DNA of 37,750 nt from contig NW_019775634.1 of the NCBI RefSeq assembly GCF_001039355.2, positions 136,890-174,639 on the forward strand, written 5' to 3'. The notes under the pieces were generated by a model that saw nothing but the letters and a program-made list of their open reading frames with translations, did no database searches and was not told the origin of the DNA. Shown piece after piece: positions 1 through 10,176 of the stretch. Position 1 is the stretch's first letter, and each line of letters opens with the position of its first letter. A program made the position numbers and the translations under genes. This stretch comes from Lingula anatina (taxonomy: Eukaryota; Brachiopoda; Lingulata; Lingulida; Lingulidae).

Positions 1-71
1 TGTATTCATCCATCTCCTACTCTAAATTTCACAATCCAAATGAGTGTTTGCTTCCTGAAGTGGCATAGAAC

Positions 72-158
72 CAAATAGACCTTTTGCAACCAAAAGGGCA
101 GTTCTTTCACACACATCTTCCTCCCCCCCCCCCCAGAACACCCCTGCCCACAGGCCTG
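72..158 (+). mobile_element. Truncated family E element (hAT-like MITE), right half only
   Basis: The segment matches the right half of the complete element at 21815-21992. Both share a block reading roughly 'ccaaaatagacctttt', an 'aaagggcggttctttc' block, a run of Cs, and a terminal CAGGCCTG (151-158 here). The left half and left terminal repeat are not recognisable upstream, so the copy is broken and no target-site duplication can be read. The open frame that starts at 84 and translates as QPKGQFFHTHLPPPPP is just this element read through, not a gene. Confidence 0.7.
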
Positions 159-471
159 TTGTCTCTGCTATATGTAGTACAACATTCCATTATTCTCCTA
201 CAAATTCTGCTGAGTTTGGTTTTGATTTGTGGCCTATCTTTCTTTTCAGATCTTGTAAAAAATGTACCTGCATCCTTATGCTATTTTGCCTCCATTGCCG
301 TGGGAAAAAGATATGTTTTTACGTGTAACACATGTTTTGTTTGCATATTTCCTATTGTTTGTCTTTTCCCTCAGTTCCATGTTTTATTCATTTGTTTGAG
401 GAGGGAAAAGTTCAACTTTAACAAAGTAACAAGTGCAACTTTTGGTGACCAAAAAGTGAAATACCAATGTT

Positions 472-518
<47 letters not shown>

Positions 519-1187
519 ATTAAGGAAATCACTTATCTTTCAACATCTGTTAATTCTCCCGTTTTCTCTCTCTTTGATTGTGAAATAAATTTTCTTTTGA
601 ACATCTGCTGAACACAGCATTCTGTTCTTTCACTTCTGCCTCTAATTTTCTTTTCTGGGCAGAGAGCTTGCCATGAAATCCTGAAACTCTTTTCTTCCTG
701 AATATGTTCATCATTTATTTGGGAAAAAAGATCAAAAGGATGAAAAGAAAACTTCTTGTTAACCTGAAGGGAAAAAAATTGCTCCCACATATACCTCTTT
801 TTGATCCACTGATGAAATTATAGAGGCACTGTGTAACTTTATTCTTTAATTAGTTTACCTCATTAAATGAAATATGTAAAAGGTTTCTCTCTTTCGAAAT
901 TGCACTAGAAATATTTAATAGAATTTAGAGGTAAATGACCTTTCAGCTGGGTAGACAAATAAAAGAAGGTATGGAGCCTTCTTCAGTAATACATTTGTTG
1001 CAGTTATAATCAAGTAACTTTAGTGGTAGATCTGTGTTCACTGTGTAGAATTGTTAGTTATTGACAGAAAACAATATAATTGTAGCCTTAACTTGATATT
1101 TTGTCTCCCAATCCTAAAATTTAATCTTCCACAGTATACAATTGAAATACATGTCATAACTACATGAACAATATATTGTAGCAAACA
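159..1187. other. Non-coding stretch with one CT microsatellite
   Basis: No supported gene. Open frames of 76-129 codons exist on both strands, but they show no recognisable domain and begin or end inside repeats. The only clear feature is the CT repeat at 476-515. The motif CTCTCTTTGATT that closes it recurs near 567-578, a short local duplication. Everything else is unremarkable A+T-rich sequence. Confidence 0.6.
476..515. repeat. (CT)n microsatellite, 20 units
   Basis: Uninterrupted CT dinucleotide run of 40 bp. Confidence 0.98.
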
Positions 1188-1261
1188 GGGCTCCGTATCT
1201 CGAAAGGTTCGCTATGTTGCGCACGTGCACAACATAGCGAACCTTTCGAGATACGGAGCCC
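1188..1261. repeat. Near-perfect 74-bp palindrome (hairpin or cruciform former)
   Basis: The left arm, starting GGGCTCCGTATCTCG at 1188, is repeated as its reverse complement ending at 1261. The centre lies between 1224 and 1225 inside CACGTG. All 37 pairs match except C1220 against A1229. The arms are richer in G+C than the surroundings. If the outermost G/C pair is left out, the remaining 72 bp (1189-1260) is flanked on both sides by CAG, which could be a 3-bp target-site duplication, so it may be a minimal fold-back transposon. A pre-miRNA-like or siRNA-producing hairpin, or a fold-back cloning artefact, are alternatives. The structure is certain and the identity is not. Confidence 0.95.
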
Positions 1262-1273
1262 AGATCTAGCACA

Positions 1274-1312
1274 CCCCTACTCCCACCCCATCCCACCCCC
1301 CACCCCCTTCCC
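1274..1312 (-). other. Candidate G-quadruplex tract
   Basis: The plus strand has seven C-runs of three or more (1274-1277, 1282-1284, 1286-1289, 1292-1294, 1296-1301, 1303-1307, 1310-1312) separated by one to four bases. The minus strand therefore has seven short-looped G-runs, well above the four needed for a canonical G-quadruplex, and the plus strand could form an i-motif. It begins only 12 bp after the palindrome ends. Folding is inferred from the pattern. Confidence 0.75.
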
Positions 1313-1678
1313 TGCTGGTATCTTCTACTAGTACCTTCATCCATAATAACGAACCTCAGTATATTTTAACAATAACTTTTAGAGCTTTCATTATACACCA
1401 ACCATACTCATTAAATTTTACTATGAAAGTTTTTTTTCATCTTGTACTTAGTTTGTCTTGATTTATGATTCTTTATTTTCTTCTCATTTTTTTTTAATAG
1501 AAATTCTGTGCCATCCCTCCCCCAGTGCACTTGCCCAAGTCCTCTGATAGATTTCCTTTACACAGTAATTAATTGTTTAACACTGTCAGTTCCTGTAATT
1601 CAATGAATATATTTGCCTGGATGGAAATTTGAGAGTATTCCTAGTGCACTTGCCCCACTCACCCAGTTTTGTAATTCC

Positions 1679-1704
1679 TTTTTTTTTTCTTTTTTTTTTT
1701 TTTT
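1679..1704. repeat. Poly-T tract
   Basis: Run of T interrupted by a single C. No adjacent retroelement body or target-site duplication was seen, so it is not called a retroposon tail. Confidence 0.95.
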
Positions 1705-3399
1705 GTGGTTCTTGCAACCACTTGTTATCATGCATGTAGATCTCATGATCACGGTGAATAACACACACACCTTGGCCATAAGAAAGATTAAGGAAATGGG
1801 ATTTTGGGAATAAGTATGCAGTATGCAAGAATGCTGTTATTTGTTTCTTTGAAAAGGAGCGTTAAGGAGAGGGTTGGACATTTTTTTAACACACCCAAAA
1901 TAGATAAAAAGTTATAGTTCCATGTTCTTCAATGTGAAATGGATTTTATGAGAAAATGGCAGATTTGAGATTTATTTACTGAAATGAGTATTATGCACTA
2001 AAAGGAACATAGCCATCACTCACTTAGAAGATGGTTCACGTGTGCATCTGACAGGAAAGTTTTAATTAATCACCTAGATTTCTGAAGTATTACTTGAAGT
2101 CATGTCAGAGGTGTGTTTAAACATGTTCGTGTGGCATTTTAAGGGGTATATACACTGCTTGGTGCACCTTAACTGTCAGGTGTGGAGACTTAATGCATAT
2201 AAATTTACCGCTCTTTAATTTGAGTCCTCAATTCTTGACACTGTTCTTGTTGTTTTACATATCATGTTTTGCATGCTGTTGTTTGTGATGTGATCTTAAT
2301 CATCCAAAATGTGGATTTTTCATCTTTTTATTCCTTTTTTTAATTCAGAAAGATGAGGTGCTATGTAACCATTTTTCAATTGCGATCTGTCAAAACATGC
2401 ACTGAATTACATTTTCTCATTAAGATTTGATGTGTCTTGCGCGGCTGGTTTTTCTGAGAATAAAAATTGATAACATGTATTTTAAAATTCTCGTCTGGCA
2501 TTTGTCCACGTGCTCATCCCATGTTAAAATCCTTATGAAATAAGTACTGTTATTCATTAAATTTTATTTATTAAAGTAATATGCATATTCCCTGAGAAAG
2601 ACACCTGTGAGTTTGACGTACGGAGACTTTGAAACACTGAGCTCTTGACTTAATTAACACAGATCTCGCGATCCAAGACATTGTACTCAACCACTTTAGT
2701 ACTCGACATGTGCCAGCCCACACTGCAATAATTACCCACTTGATTCAAACAAAATTCAATGAACAAATTTTTTCGACCAGAGTAATATTTTGTTAGAAAT
2801 ACAAGAAAGGATGATTTGAGGTTTTTTGAAAATATGTCAGGGTCAGATAGATAGATAGTATCCTTTTGTGTCAAAGTGAAAATAATGAATTTTAGCATAA
2901 TAGAATACGTTGGCATTCAGATGTTTGAAATTTGTCAATAATTACAGTACAAGTTACATGCACTGTACTTGTTGACCTGTGTTCTTTTAGCCATATTGTA
3001 CTTTTTGGTGGAGTTTTTCATTTCAGTCATATAAATGTTAATTTTCCTAAGGGTATTATATTTTATTTACAAGGTACCGTACAGTTATTTGTTTCTTTTA
3101 AAGTCGGTGTGCCATTTTATCTGTGAGAATATAGGGGTTCAAAAGCAAATGTAAATATACACTGTGACATTGTATGTTATACATACTATACGTCATAAGG
3201 AAAATGTGGGTCTGAAAATATTTTCAATGCTGTATACTTTACATATATATTTATTCATATAGATATACTGTATATGGCTCACTTGTATTATTTCAAATTG
3301 TTACATGGAATATTGTGAAATTTTGTGAATAATTTGTGAAATTTTCAGAACAGTAATTCAGGGGAGGGGGGGATAAGTGATTATTCACATATTATATGC

Positions 3400-3482
3400 A
3401 TATGCACACAAACAAACACATGCAAGTTCACATATACATATACACAAACACATACAAGTGCACATATACCTACACACACACC
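3400..3482. repeat. Degenerate ACACAT/CATATACA-rich tract
   Basis: Irregular alternation of CACA, CATATACA and CATACAAGT units, giving a degraded purine-pyrimidine alternating repeat. Confidence 0.7.
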
Positions 3483-3736
3483 TTTTCAGTTGTTACCCTT
3501 TAACATGTGCAGTAGAGGTATTCAGTGAACTTCTCTTTCTTTTTCCACATATGAATGCCAGCAATTTGTGACAAAAGGCAATTAAGTGATGTAATGATCA
3601 GAAAAGAAAAAAAATCCTAATGAGCACGGAAAAGATACTAACCTCTATGCCTTCTGCTCATGACAGTATGCTCATGTACAACGTAATTGGATGGACCCCG
3701 ACTCGATGGCAACATTATGAGGACTACAGCTCTTCA

Positions 3737-3761
3737 TTTTTTTTTTTTTTTTTTTTTTTTT
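3737..3761. repeat. Poly-T tract (25 bp)
   Basis: Pure T run. The poly-lysine stretch in the overlapping minus-strand frame derives from it. Confidence 0.98.
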
Positions 3762-4354
3762 AATCAAGCATTCAGGGATTAGTGTCTGGGAGCATGTTAT
3801 ATAGTGCATCAGGGACAGATCGAGTACTAACTTTGGATGATAATATAGAATAATGCTTTTCTCACCTTCCCAGAGAGGAAATTTTTGAAAAAAAACTAGT
3901 GAAAGTTTGGATGTCTTAGATGATGAGATCAGTAATTCGTGTAACGTAATTTTGTCAATCACAGAATTTGCCTCATTTCGGCGCATAAAAAAAAAACGCC
4001 AACTTTGACCTGAAATGTCTTTTGTTAAAGTATATCCTAATCCCTGTTTCAGCCATGTGTACACTATGCCTGCAGAAAGAGAAGCTCTTCCAATTCTTTA
4101 ATCCAGCGAGTGCTATTATTGTCACTTCCACGCGTTTGTTCTTTTATTTAATCATGCTCTCAGCTTGAGCAATCATTTTATCATCCTGTCACAAGTGTTC
4201 CTGTGTAAATTCAATAAATTGATAATTAGATAAACAGTGGACAATGGAAAGTGTCTGCCTTGTGGGTGTGTAAATTGATACATTTTATAATACCAGAATT
4301 AAGCGAAGTCTTTGTCTGTTGACTATGGTAATTTTTCACATGTTTTAAACAAAG

Positions 4355-4370
4355 TTTTTTTTTTTTTTTT
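4355..4370. repeat. Poly-T tract (16 bp)
   Basis: Pure T run in A+T-rich surroundings. Confidence 0.95.
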
Positions 4371-4772
4371 CAAATAATTTTTTTTCTGTTTCAAATTATT
4401 TACACAAACATTCTGATATGAACCAGTTTGTTTTTGAGAACTTCTGGGTGATATTGTTTTGAATTATATATAACAGTCATTATTTTTGGGAAAAAAAAAT
4501 CAAAGTTGTTCATATGTACAGAATACTCAGTAATTACGGTATTTATTGGGCATTCAGTCCTTTTTGGAACACTTTAAATGTGATTTTGATGTTATACTCA
4601 GGAGAAATTTTTTTTTTTCTGTGAACCTTGAATTTGGATTTTAAAATAACCTTGTTCAGATTCAGTTTGATAGAAGAAGTAAAATTATCATATTTAGCCA
4701 AGAAAAAATATGACAGATGAATATTTATGGTATCTTCTACAATTTTTCTACCTATCTCTTGTATTTTTAACT

Positions 4773-4932
4773 CAGACCTATAGTGATTGGCGGTTTGTAT
4801 GAACTGCCCTTTTCGCTGGAAAATGGTCCACTCTGGGTAATATTTGATCCAGGTACAAAAAGCTTTCATGTAAAAAGACCACTTGTTCAGAAAAAAAGAA
4901 CCTCCCCTTTGAAATGGCTGGCAATGGGCCTG
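4773..4932 (-). mobile_element. Family E element copy 2 (hAT-like MITE, 5-bp TSD)
   Basis: A complete but diverged copy in the same orientation as 15447-15613. Shared blocks include 'ctgcccttttcgctgg', 'gtccactctgggtaa', 'tttgatc.aggtac' and 'agaacc.cccttt'. The right end GGGCCTG is intact, while the left end CAGACCTATAG has decayed from CAGGCCYGTAG. The pentamer TAACT directly flanks both ends (4768-4772 and 4933-4937), a clean 5-bp target-site duplication. It has no coding capacity. The long minus-strand frame 4543-5043 is partly made of this repeat. Confidence 0.88.
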
Positions 4933-4937
4933 TAACT

Positions 4938-5569
4938 TGTAGACGAAAGATACCAATTTGTAAAAACTTTTTTGGTTCACTAAGTGGCCCTGTGTTTTCA
5001 CTTCATATATGATAAAAATTGAACAAGGGGATAATATTGTCATCCTATTGATTTTGCATAATAATAAGGTTCAAGCCTAGGCCATCCAATAAATAAATAA
5101 ATAAATAACCAATAGTCTCCTATGTCTGCTGTTGTGGCCCTTACTGGTGCCCACTGTTTATTATACAAGGTTTTTCAATATGTAAAACAGTAAAGACTCA
5201 CTTAAAAGGAGATCCAAGTATTAATCATATGTATTCAGCAGACAATGTAATCTCACTAAAAGAGAGATTATAATGATGGTAAGAGAGCATCTGTCTGTTA
5301 ATTTGCGTGCTTGACTCTACGATTCTAGTGAGAAAATTACTCCCTAAGTACTGGTAACTCCGTCCTTATCTATTTGACTACCCACATCATAATGTGTTTA
5401 CGTAATGATCCAACATAAGAATGAGATTATCTGTCTTTGGTGCTGGTACTGTGGCTATTGTTTATGATTGATAACAAAGAGGGTGGGAGAAGAGCTGGAG
5501 GGCATGCAGCTGGCAGTGGTCAGCATGTGAGCCACAGGCTAAAGCTTTGTATATCCTGGACCAGCCTGC
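4938..5569. other. Non-coding stretch
   Basis: Contains only an AATA microsatellite (5089-5107). The 71-codon frame that starts at 5437 runs into transposon A1 and is not a gene. Confidence 0.55.
5089..5107. repeat. (AATA)n microsatellite
   Basis: Nearly five tandem AATA units. Confidence 0.95.
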
Positions 5570-5572
5570 TTA

Positions 5573-5774
5573 CACCCCATTTCCATAGATTTTTAGATCG
5601 ATCTATCCCTGTGGGGAGTCTCACTAGATTACTGTCAGCTTGGCCGGCTTAAGCGTCTGTCCCGCCTAGTAAAAGCTGTAAGGGGGTAATTAACTATGGT
5701 GCCCGCTCAGCTGCCTGCAATTTAGCGTGAACCCCCAGGGAGTTAGGTCGATCTAAATCTCTGGGAAAGCACCC
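5573..5774 (-). mobile_element. Family A MITE copy 1 (PIF/Harbinger-like)
   Basis: A 202-bp element bounded by TTA on both sides (5570-5572 and 5775-5777). Its plus-strand left end reads CACCCCATTTCC and its right end reads GGGAAAGCACCC, matching the ends of A2 and A3 in inverted orientation. The interior is a degenerate palindrome with TAGATCGATCTA near one end. Compared with A2 and A3 it lacks a 24-bp duplicated block next to the GGGTGC end. A 3-bp TTA duplication and a G-rich terminus fit PIF/Harbinger MITEs. The family assignment is inferred; the boundaries are seen directly. Confidence 0.88.
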
Positions 5775-5783
5775 TTAGACTTT

Positions 5784-5920
5784 GGCTGCATTCAGGATAG
5801 CAGACTTACTAGTCTGAGGGCCAGATATGGTGACTGACTAAAAGACTTGCCGTCTAATCTGCTAATATACACTGTAGGCCATATTTGACCCTTGGAGTAG
5901 TCCGCTGTTCTGAATGCGGC
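5784..5920. mobile_element. Family B MITE copy 1 (PIF/Harbinger-like)
   Basis: Terminal inverted repeats run from GGCTGCATTCAG at the left to CTGAATGCGGC at the right and extend inward through 'actagtctgaggg' and 'agatatgg' against their complements 'ccatatttgaccc' and 'gagtagtcc'. TTT flanks both ends (5781-5783 and 5921-5923), a plausible 3-bp duplication, though the right end seems one base short. A second copy lies at 32857-33036. It sits between A1 and D with only a few bases on either side. Confidence 0.82.
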
Positions 5921-5924
5921 TTTA

Positions 5925-6456
5925 GGGGGGCCATTCTGAATGGAAGATCCAAGGGTGCTTTCCCAGAGATTTAGATCGATCTAAAGATTAAGATTTAGAT
6001 CGACCTAACTCCCTGGGGGTTCACGCTAATTGCAGTCAGCCGAGCGGGCACCATAGTTAATTACCCCTTTACAGCTTTTAGTAGGTGGGACAGACGCTTA
6101 AGCTGGCCAAGCTGTCAGTAATCTAGTGAGACTCCCCACAGGGATAGATCGATCTAAAAATCTATGGAAATGGGGTACAAGTATCAACTGACCAAGGATC
6201 AAATATGGCAGATCCTCCATGAGAAGAATACAGTTTAATCCTGTAATGGTCTCTCCATCTCTCACACGCCTCCCCACGCATCAAGTGGAATGGAACAGAG
6301 ATTTAATTACTGTGCCCCTGCAGAGATGACATGTAGGGAGACCTGTGAGAGGCGGAGAGACCATAACAGGATTAAGCGGTCTTCCTCTCATGGAGGATCT
6401 GCCATATTAGATTCTTGGACCAGTTGATACTTGGATCTTCCATTCTGAATGGGGTC
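5925..6456. mobile_element. Family D fold-back MITE, interrupted by A2
   Basis: The element has inverted arms of about 120 bp. The left arm is 5925-5952 plus 6181 onward, and the right arm ends in CCATTCTGAATGGGGTC at 6456. TTA flanks both ends (5922-5924 and 6457-6459). Removing A2 and one copy of CAA restores a left arm that matches the right arm through GATCCAAGTATCAACTG, so A2 inserted later. Without A2 the element is 304 bp. The arms contain AATATGGCAGATCC and a CTCTCCNNCTCTCAC block shared with family C. The left end carries two extra Gs relative to the right. Confidence 0.92.
5953..6177 (+). mobile_element. Family A MITE copy 2, nested in D
   Basis: A 225-bp element starting GGGTGCTTTCCCAGAG and ending ATGGAAATGGGGTA, flanked by CAA (5950-5952 and 6178-6180). 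Because the host element D carries an intact copy of the target in its other arm, the insertion boundaries and the 3-bp duplication are confirmed internally. It has the same length as A3 and shares with it a 24-bp block, absent from A1, that duplicates the AGATTTAGATCGA segment. Confidence 0.93.
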
Positions 6457-7205
6457 TTAGGTCTTATTAAGAGAAGAACTTTTAGAAGCACACTTGTTTG
6501 AAGTACACCTATTGCTGTGTCTATGTACTTTACCCATAGTCTACACATTTTCAGTATCAATTCAGAATTTTAAAGTCTTGTTTTATGGTAGCCGAGGTTC
6601 TTCATGGCTAACATACTGGTAATTTGGTATTTTTCACATCTATGAATTTGGAAATTTATTTACACAACTACAATATGTAAATCCAGTAATAGGAAATATA
6701 AATAAATTGCATATGAATTATATTAATATCTGCACATTTTGAGAACAGTTATGTTGGCATCCTGTGGTAGGGGTGGGAGCATGTTATACATATGTTAACA
6801 CACCCACTTGCTTCAGCTGATACGACCGGTTAAAACTTGGTAGCTTAATTCATAGCAAGTGTGGGCACTACACCTGTCTCCACTCTACTTCCTTTAAGGA
6901 TTAAGTCAGAAAAATTTCTGTTAAAGCGGTATTGGTGGTAGCCTCTAGGTACCAAAAAAAAAGTGTCAGGAAAGGGGGCGTGTGATGATGTGGGCATTGA
7001 AGTGGGTAATTATAACAACATCATGATCTCTCTGTGCATGATTAGTGACGGATAATCTGGACGCGATCTAATGTGGGTATGAAACAGGTGCAGCATGGCT
7101 GGAATTTTGTCAATTTCTCCAAGAAAATACAATCTTCAGAATGTCCTGAAACAATTGTGTTCAACACCTACCTAAACCTGTTGGGAACATTTAGTACTCG
7201 AAGTA

Positions 7206-7226
7206 TTAATAATAATAATGATAATG

Positions 7227-7284
<58 letters not shown>
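7206..7284. repeat. AAT/ATT strand-switch microsatellite
   Basis: The tract starts as (AAT)n with two GAT interruptions and switches near 7243 to (ATT)n. The halves are reverse complements, so the tract can fold into a long A/T hairpin. It accounts for the poly-N/poly-I open frame here. Confidence 0.95.
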
Positions 7285-7285
<1 letters not shown>

Positions 7286-8098
7286 CTGAAGAAGAGCCAG
7301 CTCTCTGATTGAGCAGATGGTTTAAGAAAGGGAGCATAATTAAGAGATGAAACAGATTCCTCATCAGATATATGATTGGGATAAAATGTTCCTTTTCCTG
7401 AATTCTGTGCAAATATACTTATTGATAATAGACTACCAGATGGTAGTTATGATTATATAATAGCCAGGAGCAGTCTGGTCAAGTGGCTTCTGTTATTATG
7501 ACTGCTGGCGCTGATTGTGGTCCTGTTCACATTTGAATCAACTTTACTTGGTTCAGAGCTGATGGACGTCGCATTCAGAGGGTCCATTTGGTGCAAAGGC
7601 ACAGGCCAAAATTTTCAGTTGACTCTGATTTTTGAAAAATGTCCAGCACATTGTAGGTTGTTCAAGTAAGGGTATTAGACCTAGTCTCCCAAAATGTAAG
7701 AAACAGCTTAAGTTTTAGGCAGAAATTTTACTCTATTTTTAGTGTACCACAATTCATTTACCCTAAATGTCAAATCCCAAAACCACCAGACCCCAAGAGA
7801 ATGCAGTAGAAACTCTGGACCATGGCAGGGCGGAATGAGGCTGTCTTTTGGGTCTTCCTGAAAACAATCAGATTTTCAAGTTTACATTGGCAGGTATCTA
7901 TTTTTTCTGCCCCAAGACAGTCGAAAATGAAAGATGGATCAACAAAGAAAATTTGGAAGACTGTCAGAAAATATCTCTGGATCTATTCCTGCATGGAGTG
8001 TTGTACCGGTTTAGAATCAAACTCTGTGAACTGGCCTTCAGCAGTCAGGTGTTGATAGTTCAAGTGGCTTTTGTTCAGCGCTAAGTGCCTGACAGTTA

Positions 8099-8195
8099 TA
8101 ACAATATTGTTAAATGGACTCTGCTGGCTCAGGCTGGAGTGAGCTGCAAGAGAAGCTGGCACGTGCCACCTTTCACTTGTCACCTATGACGTGAC
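8099..8195. promoter_or_regulatory. Possible regulatory motif cluster (SOX palindrome, E-box, CRE half-site)
   Basis: Within 97 bp there is a 14-bp perfect palindrome TAACAATATTGTTA (8099-8112) made of two opposed SOX-type AACAAT sites, a 10-bp palindrome GGCACGTGCC (8158-8167) centred on the E-box CACGTG, a CACTTG E-box at 8175-8180, and TGACGTGAC (8187-8195). The sequences are seen directly. Regulatory function is only inferred, since such short motifs occur by chance. Confidence 0.3.
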
Positions 8196-9459
8196 AAAAT
8201 GATCCCATTGAATATTTAAAGCTGATTAAGGTCCAATGCGTGTACCATCTGTAAGAGGGGGTTGTTATCGTAATTATGTATTATTTCATTGCTGGGAGCC
8301 ATTCACCTATATTTCCCTGGGCTTTCTTTGAAGGGGCAAGTTTGACATATGGAAATATTCTGCTGATGAACTGTTATGAATGGCTAAATTGATATTGAAC
8401 ATTGAAATGATGATTCTTCTTGCCGTGCACTGCCAGAGCTAGCCTGTCAGCTTTGGTCAGTTTTTTACAAACTGGGGTGTTTATTTTAAGATAATTGTCT
8501 GATCATTAAGGTGGACTTAAGTTATCTTTTTGTAAATATTCCATCTCTTACATGGATGGATAGGTGGCTATATCAGTGAGTGAATGAATGAATGTGCATG
8601 CATGTATGTTTGTGTTCAATGGCTTTGCACCAATTAAGCATAAATGATTATTCTTACTGATAGGTTAATTGTTTTTGAACCTGGGGCACTGCACGCAGTC
8701 ATCCAGGTAAACACTACATTTGGATATATCGTAAGTGATCTTAGCTTGTGTTTACTTTGAATTTGGTCATACCTGACAGGGTGGCTTAGCTACAGGTGCC
8801 TGCTGGATAATCCACCTACGCATGTGTACCCCTCATCATGATTGTAATCATATACTGTTAGGGCTGGCTCACTGTCTGGTCAGATGTCCATTTATAGAGC
8901 CAGCTGGCATTTGGCCATCTCCACTGGAATACCTGCTTCATTAATAATGTGCTGAAGATGTAACTTTCTTTATGAAACATTTAAGATGCTCAGTGTTTTA
9001 GTCGGGAAGTTTTTAAAAAGAGTTCAAGCTGTGGATTCATATCTACATATTGTCTCAGTAAATAAAACATTTATGGAAATTTGATGTACGAAGACATTTG
9101 GACTCCTTTGTTATCATTTTGAACAATTTGCCAGAATGAAGTATTGTCTTTTTGAGGTCATTTAGTGCATTTGGTGAGGGTGGAGTAGTGTTGTCTAAAG
9201 TAAAGTACATCTCTAGGAAGACTGATATCACTTCAATGTACTGCATATCTTTGCTTCATTTAACCTTTTACCTTTTAACAGTATACTTCATATATTAAAG
9301 CTTATAGCCTCTATATGTACATAATAAAATAAGATAAAGAAATATTCCATATTATGATAGAAAACTGGCAAAATTAGCAAGGGTATTACATTTTGTTTTC
9401 TTTGTAGAAATCTTATGAAATCTGTTCATTTAACCATAATTGAAGAAAATATGCATCTG

Positions 9460-9460
<1 letters not shown>

Positions 9461-9518
<58 letters not shown>
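9461..9518. repeat. (CT)n microsatellite
   Basis: CT repeat of about 58 bp, interrupted once by a G near its left end. Confidence 0.98.
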
Positions 9519-9520
<2 letters not shown>

Positions 9521-10128
9521 ACCCACATGGATGTACATGTACTCCTACATGCTCTCACACGTGAACAATTCGTCACATCATGGTAAATGTGGTAATATTA
9601 TTTTGCCCGCCTGGTCAAATAGCGGTCAGCGTTTGATAAATAAAGCCAGTAGATGGTCAAAATGGGCAGTAAGGCAGATCAGGACGGTAGATAAATCAGG
9701 GATGTCAATAATAAACAATTGCACATCATAATCAAGGCATCCCCGCTGCTGAGCTTCTACATAGGTTAGGAAACTGATTGCTAAATGATGAGAACTCCTG
9801 TCCTTGTATAAATGGTCTTGATGAAGCACTGAACAACATGTTCATGTTCATGATCGTTTACTATTTCATTATTTAAAAATCTAAATAATTGTTTAACAGC
9901 TTAAGCATGAATGAAACTTTTGTTTTATTGTTTTGATAAATTAAATGATATAAACAGATTAGCAACAAAATATCATATTGGTAATATTAGCCATGCATAT
10001 ATACCTTTATATTGTACTGTTTCTGAATAATTTTAAGATATATGTATTCTTAAAGTTTAAAATATAGAATAACAAATATTAAAAATGACACTGATATTAG
10101 CTGTCATGTTCCAAAACTTACTTTTTAA

Positions 10129-10139
10129 ATTATTATTAA

Positions 10140-10176
<37 letters not shown>
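10129..10176. repeat. (ATT)n microsatellite
   Basis: ATT trinucleotide run of about 48 bp with one imperfect unit near the left end. Confidence 0.97.

Larger units (their letters stand above)
1313..4767. other. Non-coding stretch with short homopolymer and CA-rich tracts
   Basis: I see no gene. Frames such as the 130-codon minus-strand frame at 3672-4064 run through a poly-A/T tract (encoded poly-lysine) and match no family I recognise. Local features are poly-T tracts at 1679-1704, 3737-3761 and 4355-4370 and an ACACAT-rich patch at 3400-3482. Around 2600-2720 the sequence is slightly richer in G+C, without an identifiable element. Confidence 0.55.

Noticed and set aside
84-473. 129-codon plus-strand frame with a hydrophobic middle
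   Set aside because: Its start lies in the truncated E element, and the remainder has no recognisable domain. Hydrophobic runs are expected from T-rich DNA.
3737-3761. Poly-T tracts as tails of LINE/SINE retroposons
   Set aside because: At this and the other homopolymers I found no retroelement body, no reverse-transcriptase fragment and no flanking duplication.
4543-5043. 166-codon minus-strand open frame as a gene
   Set aside because: Its middle is the translation of transposon E2 (4773-4932), and the rest is low-complexity A+T-rich sequence without domain features.
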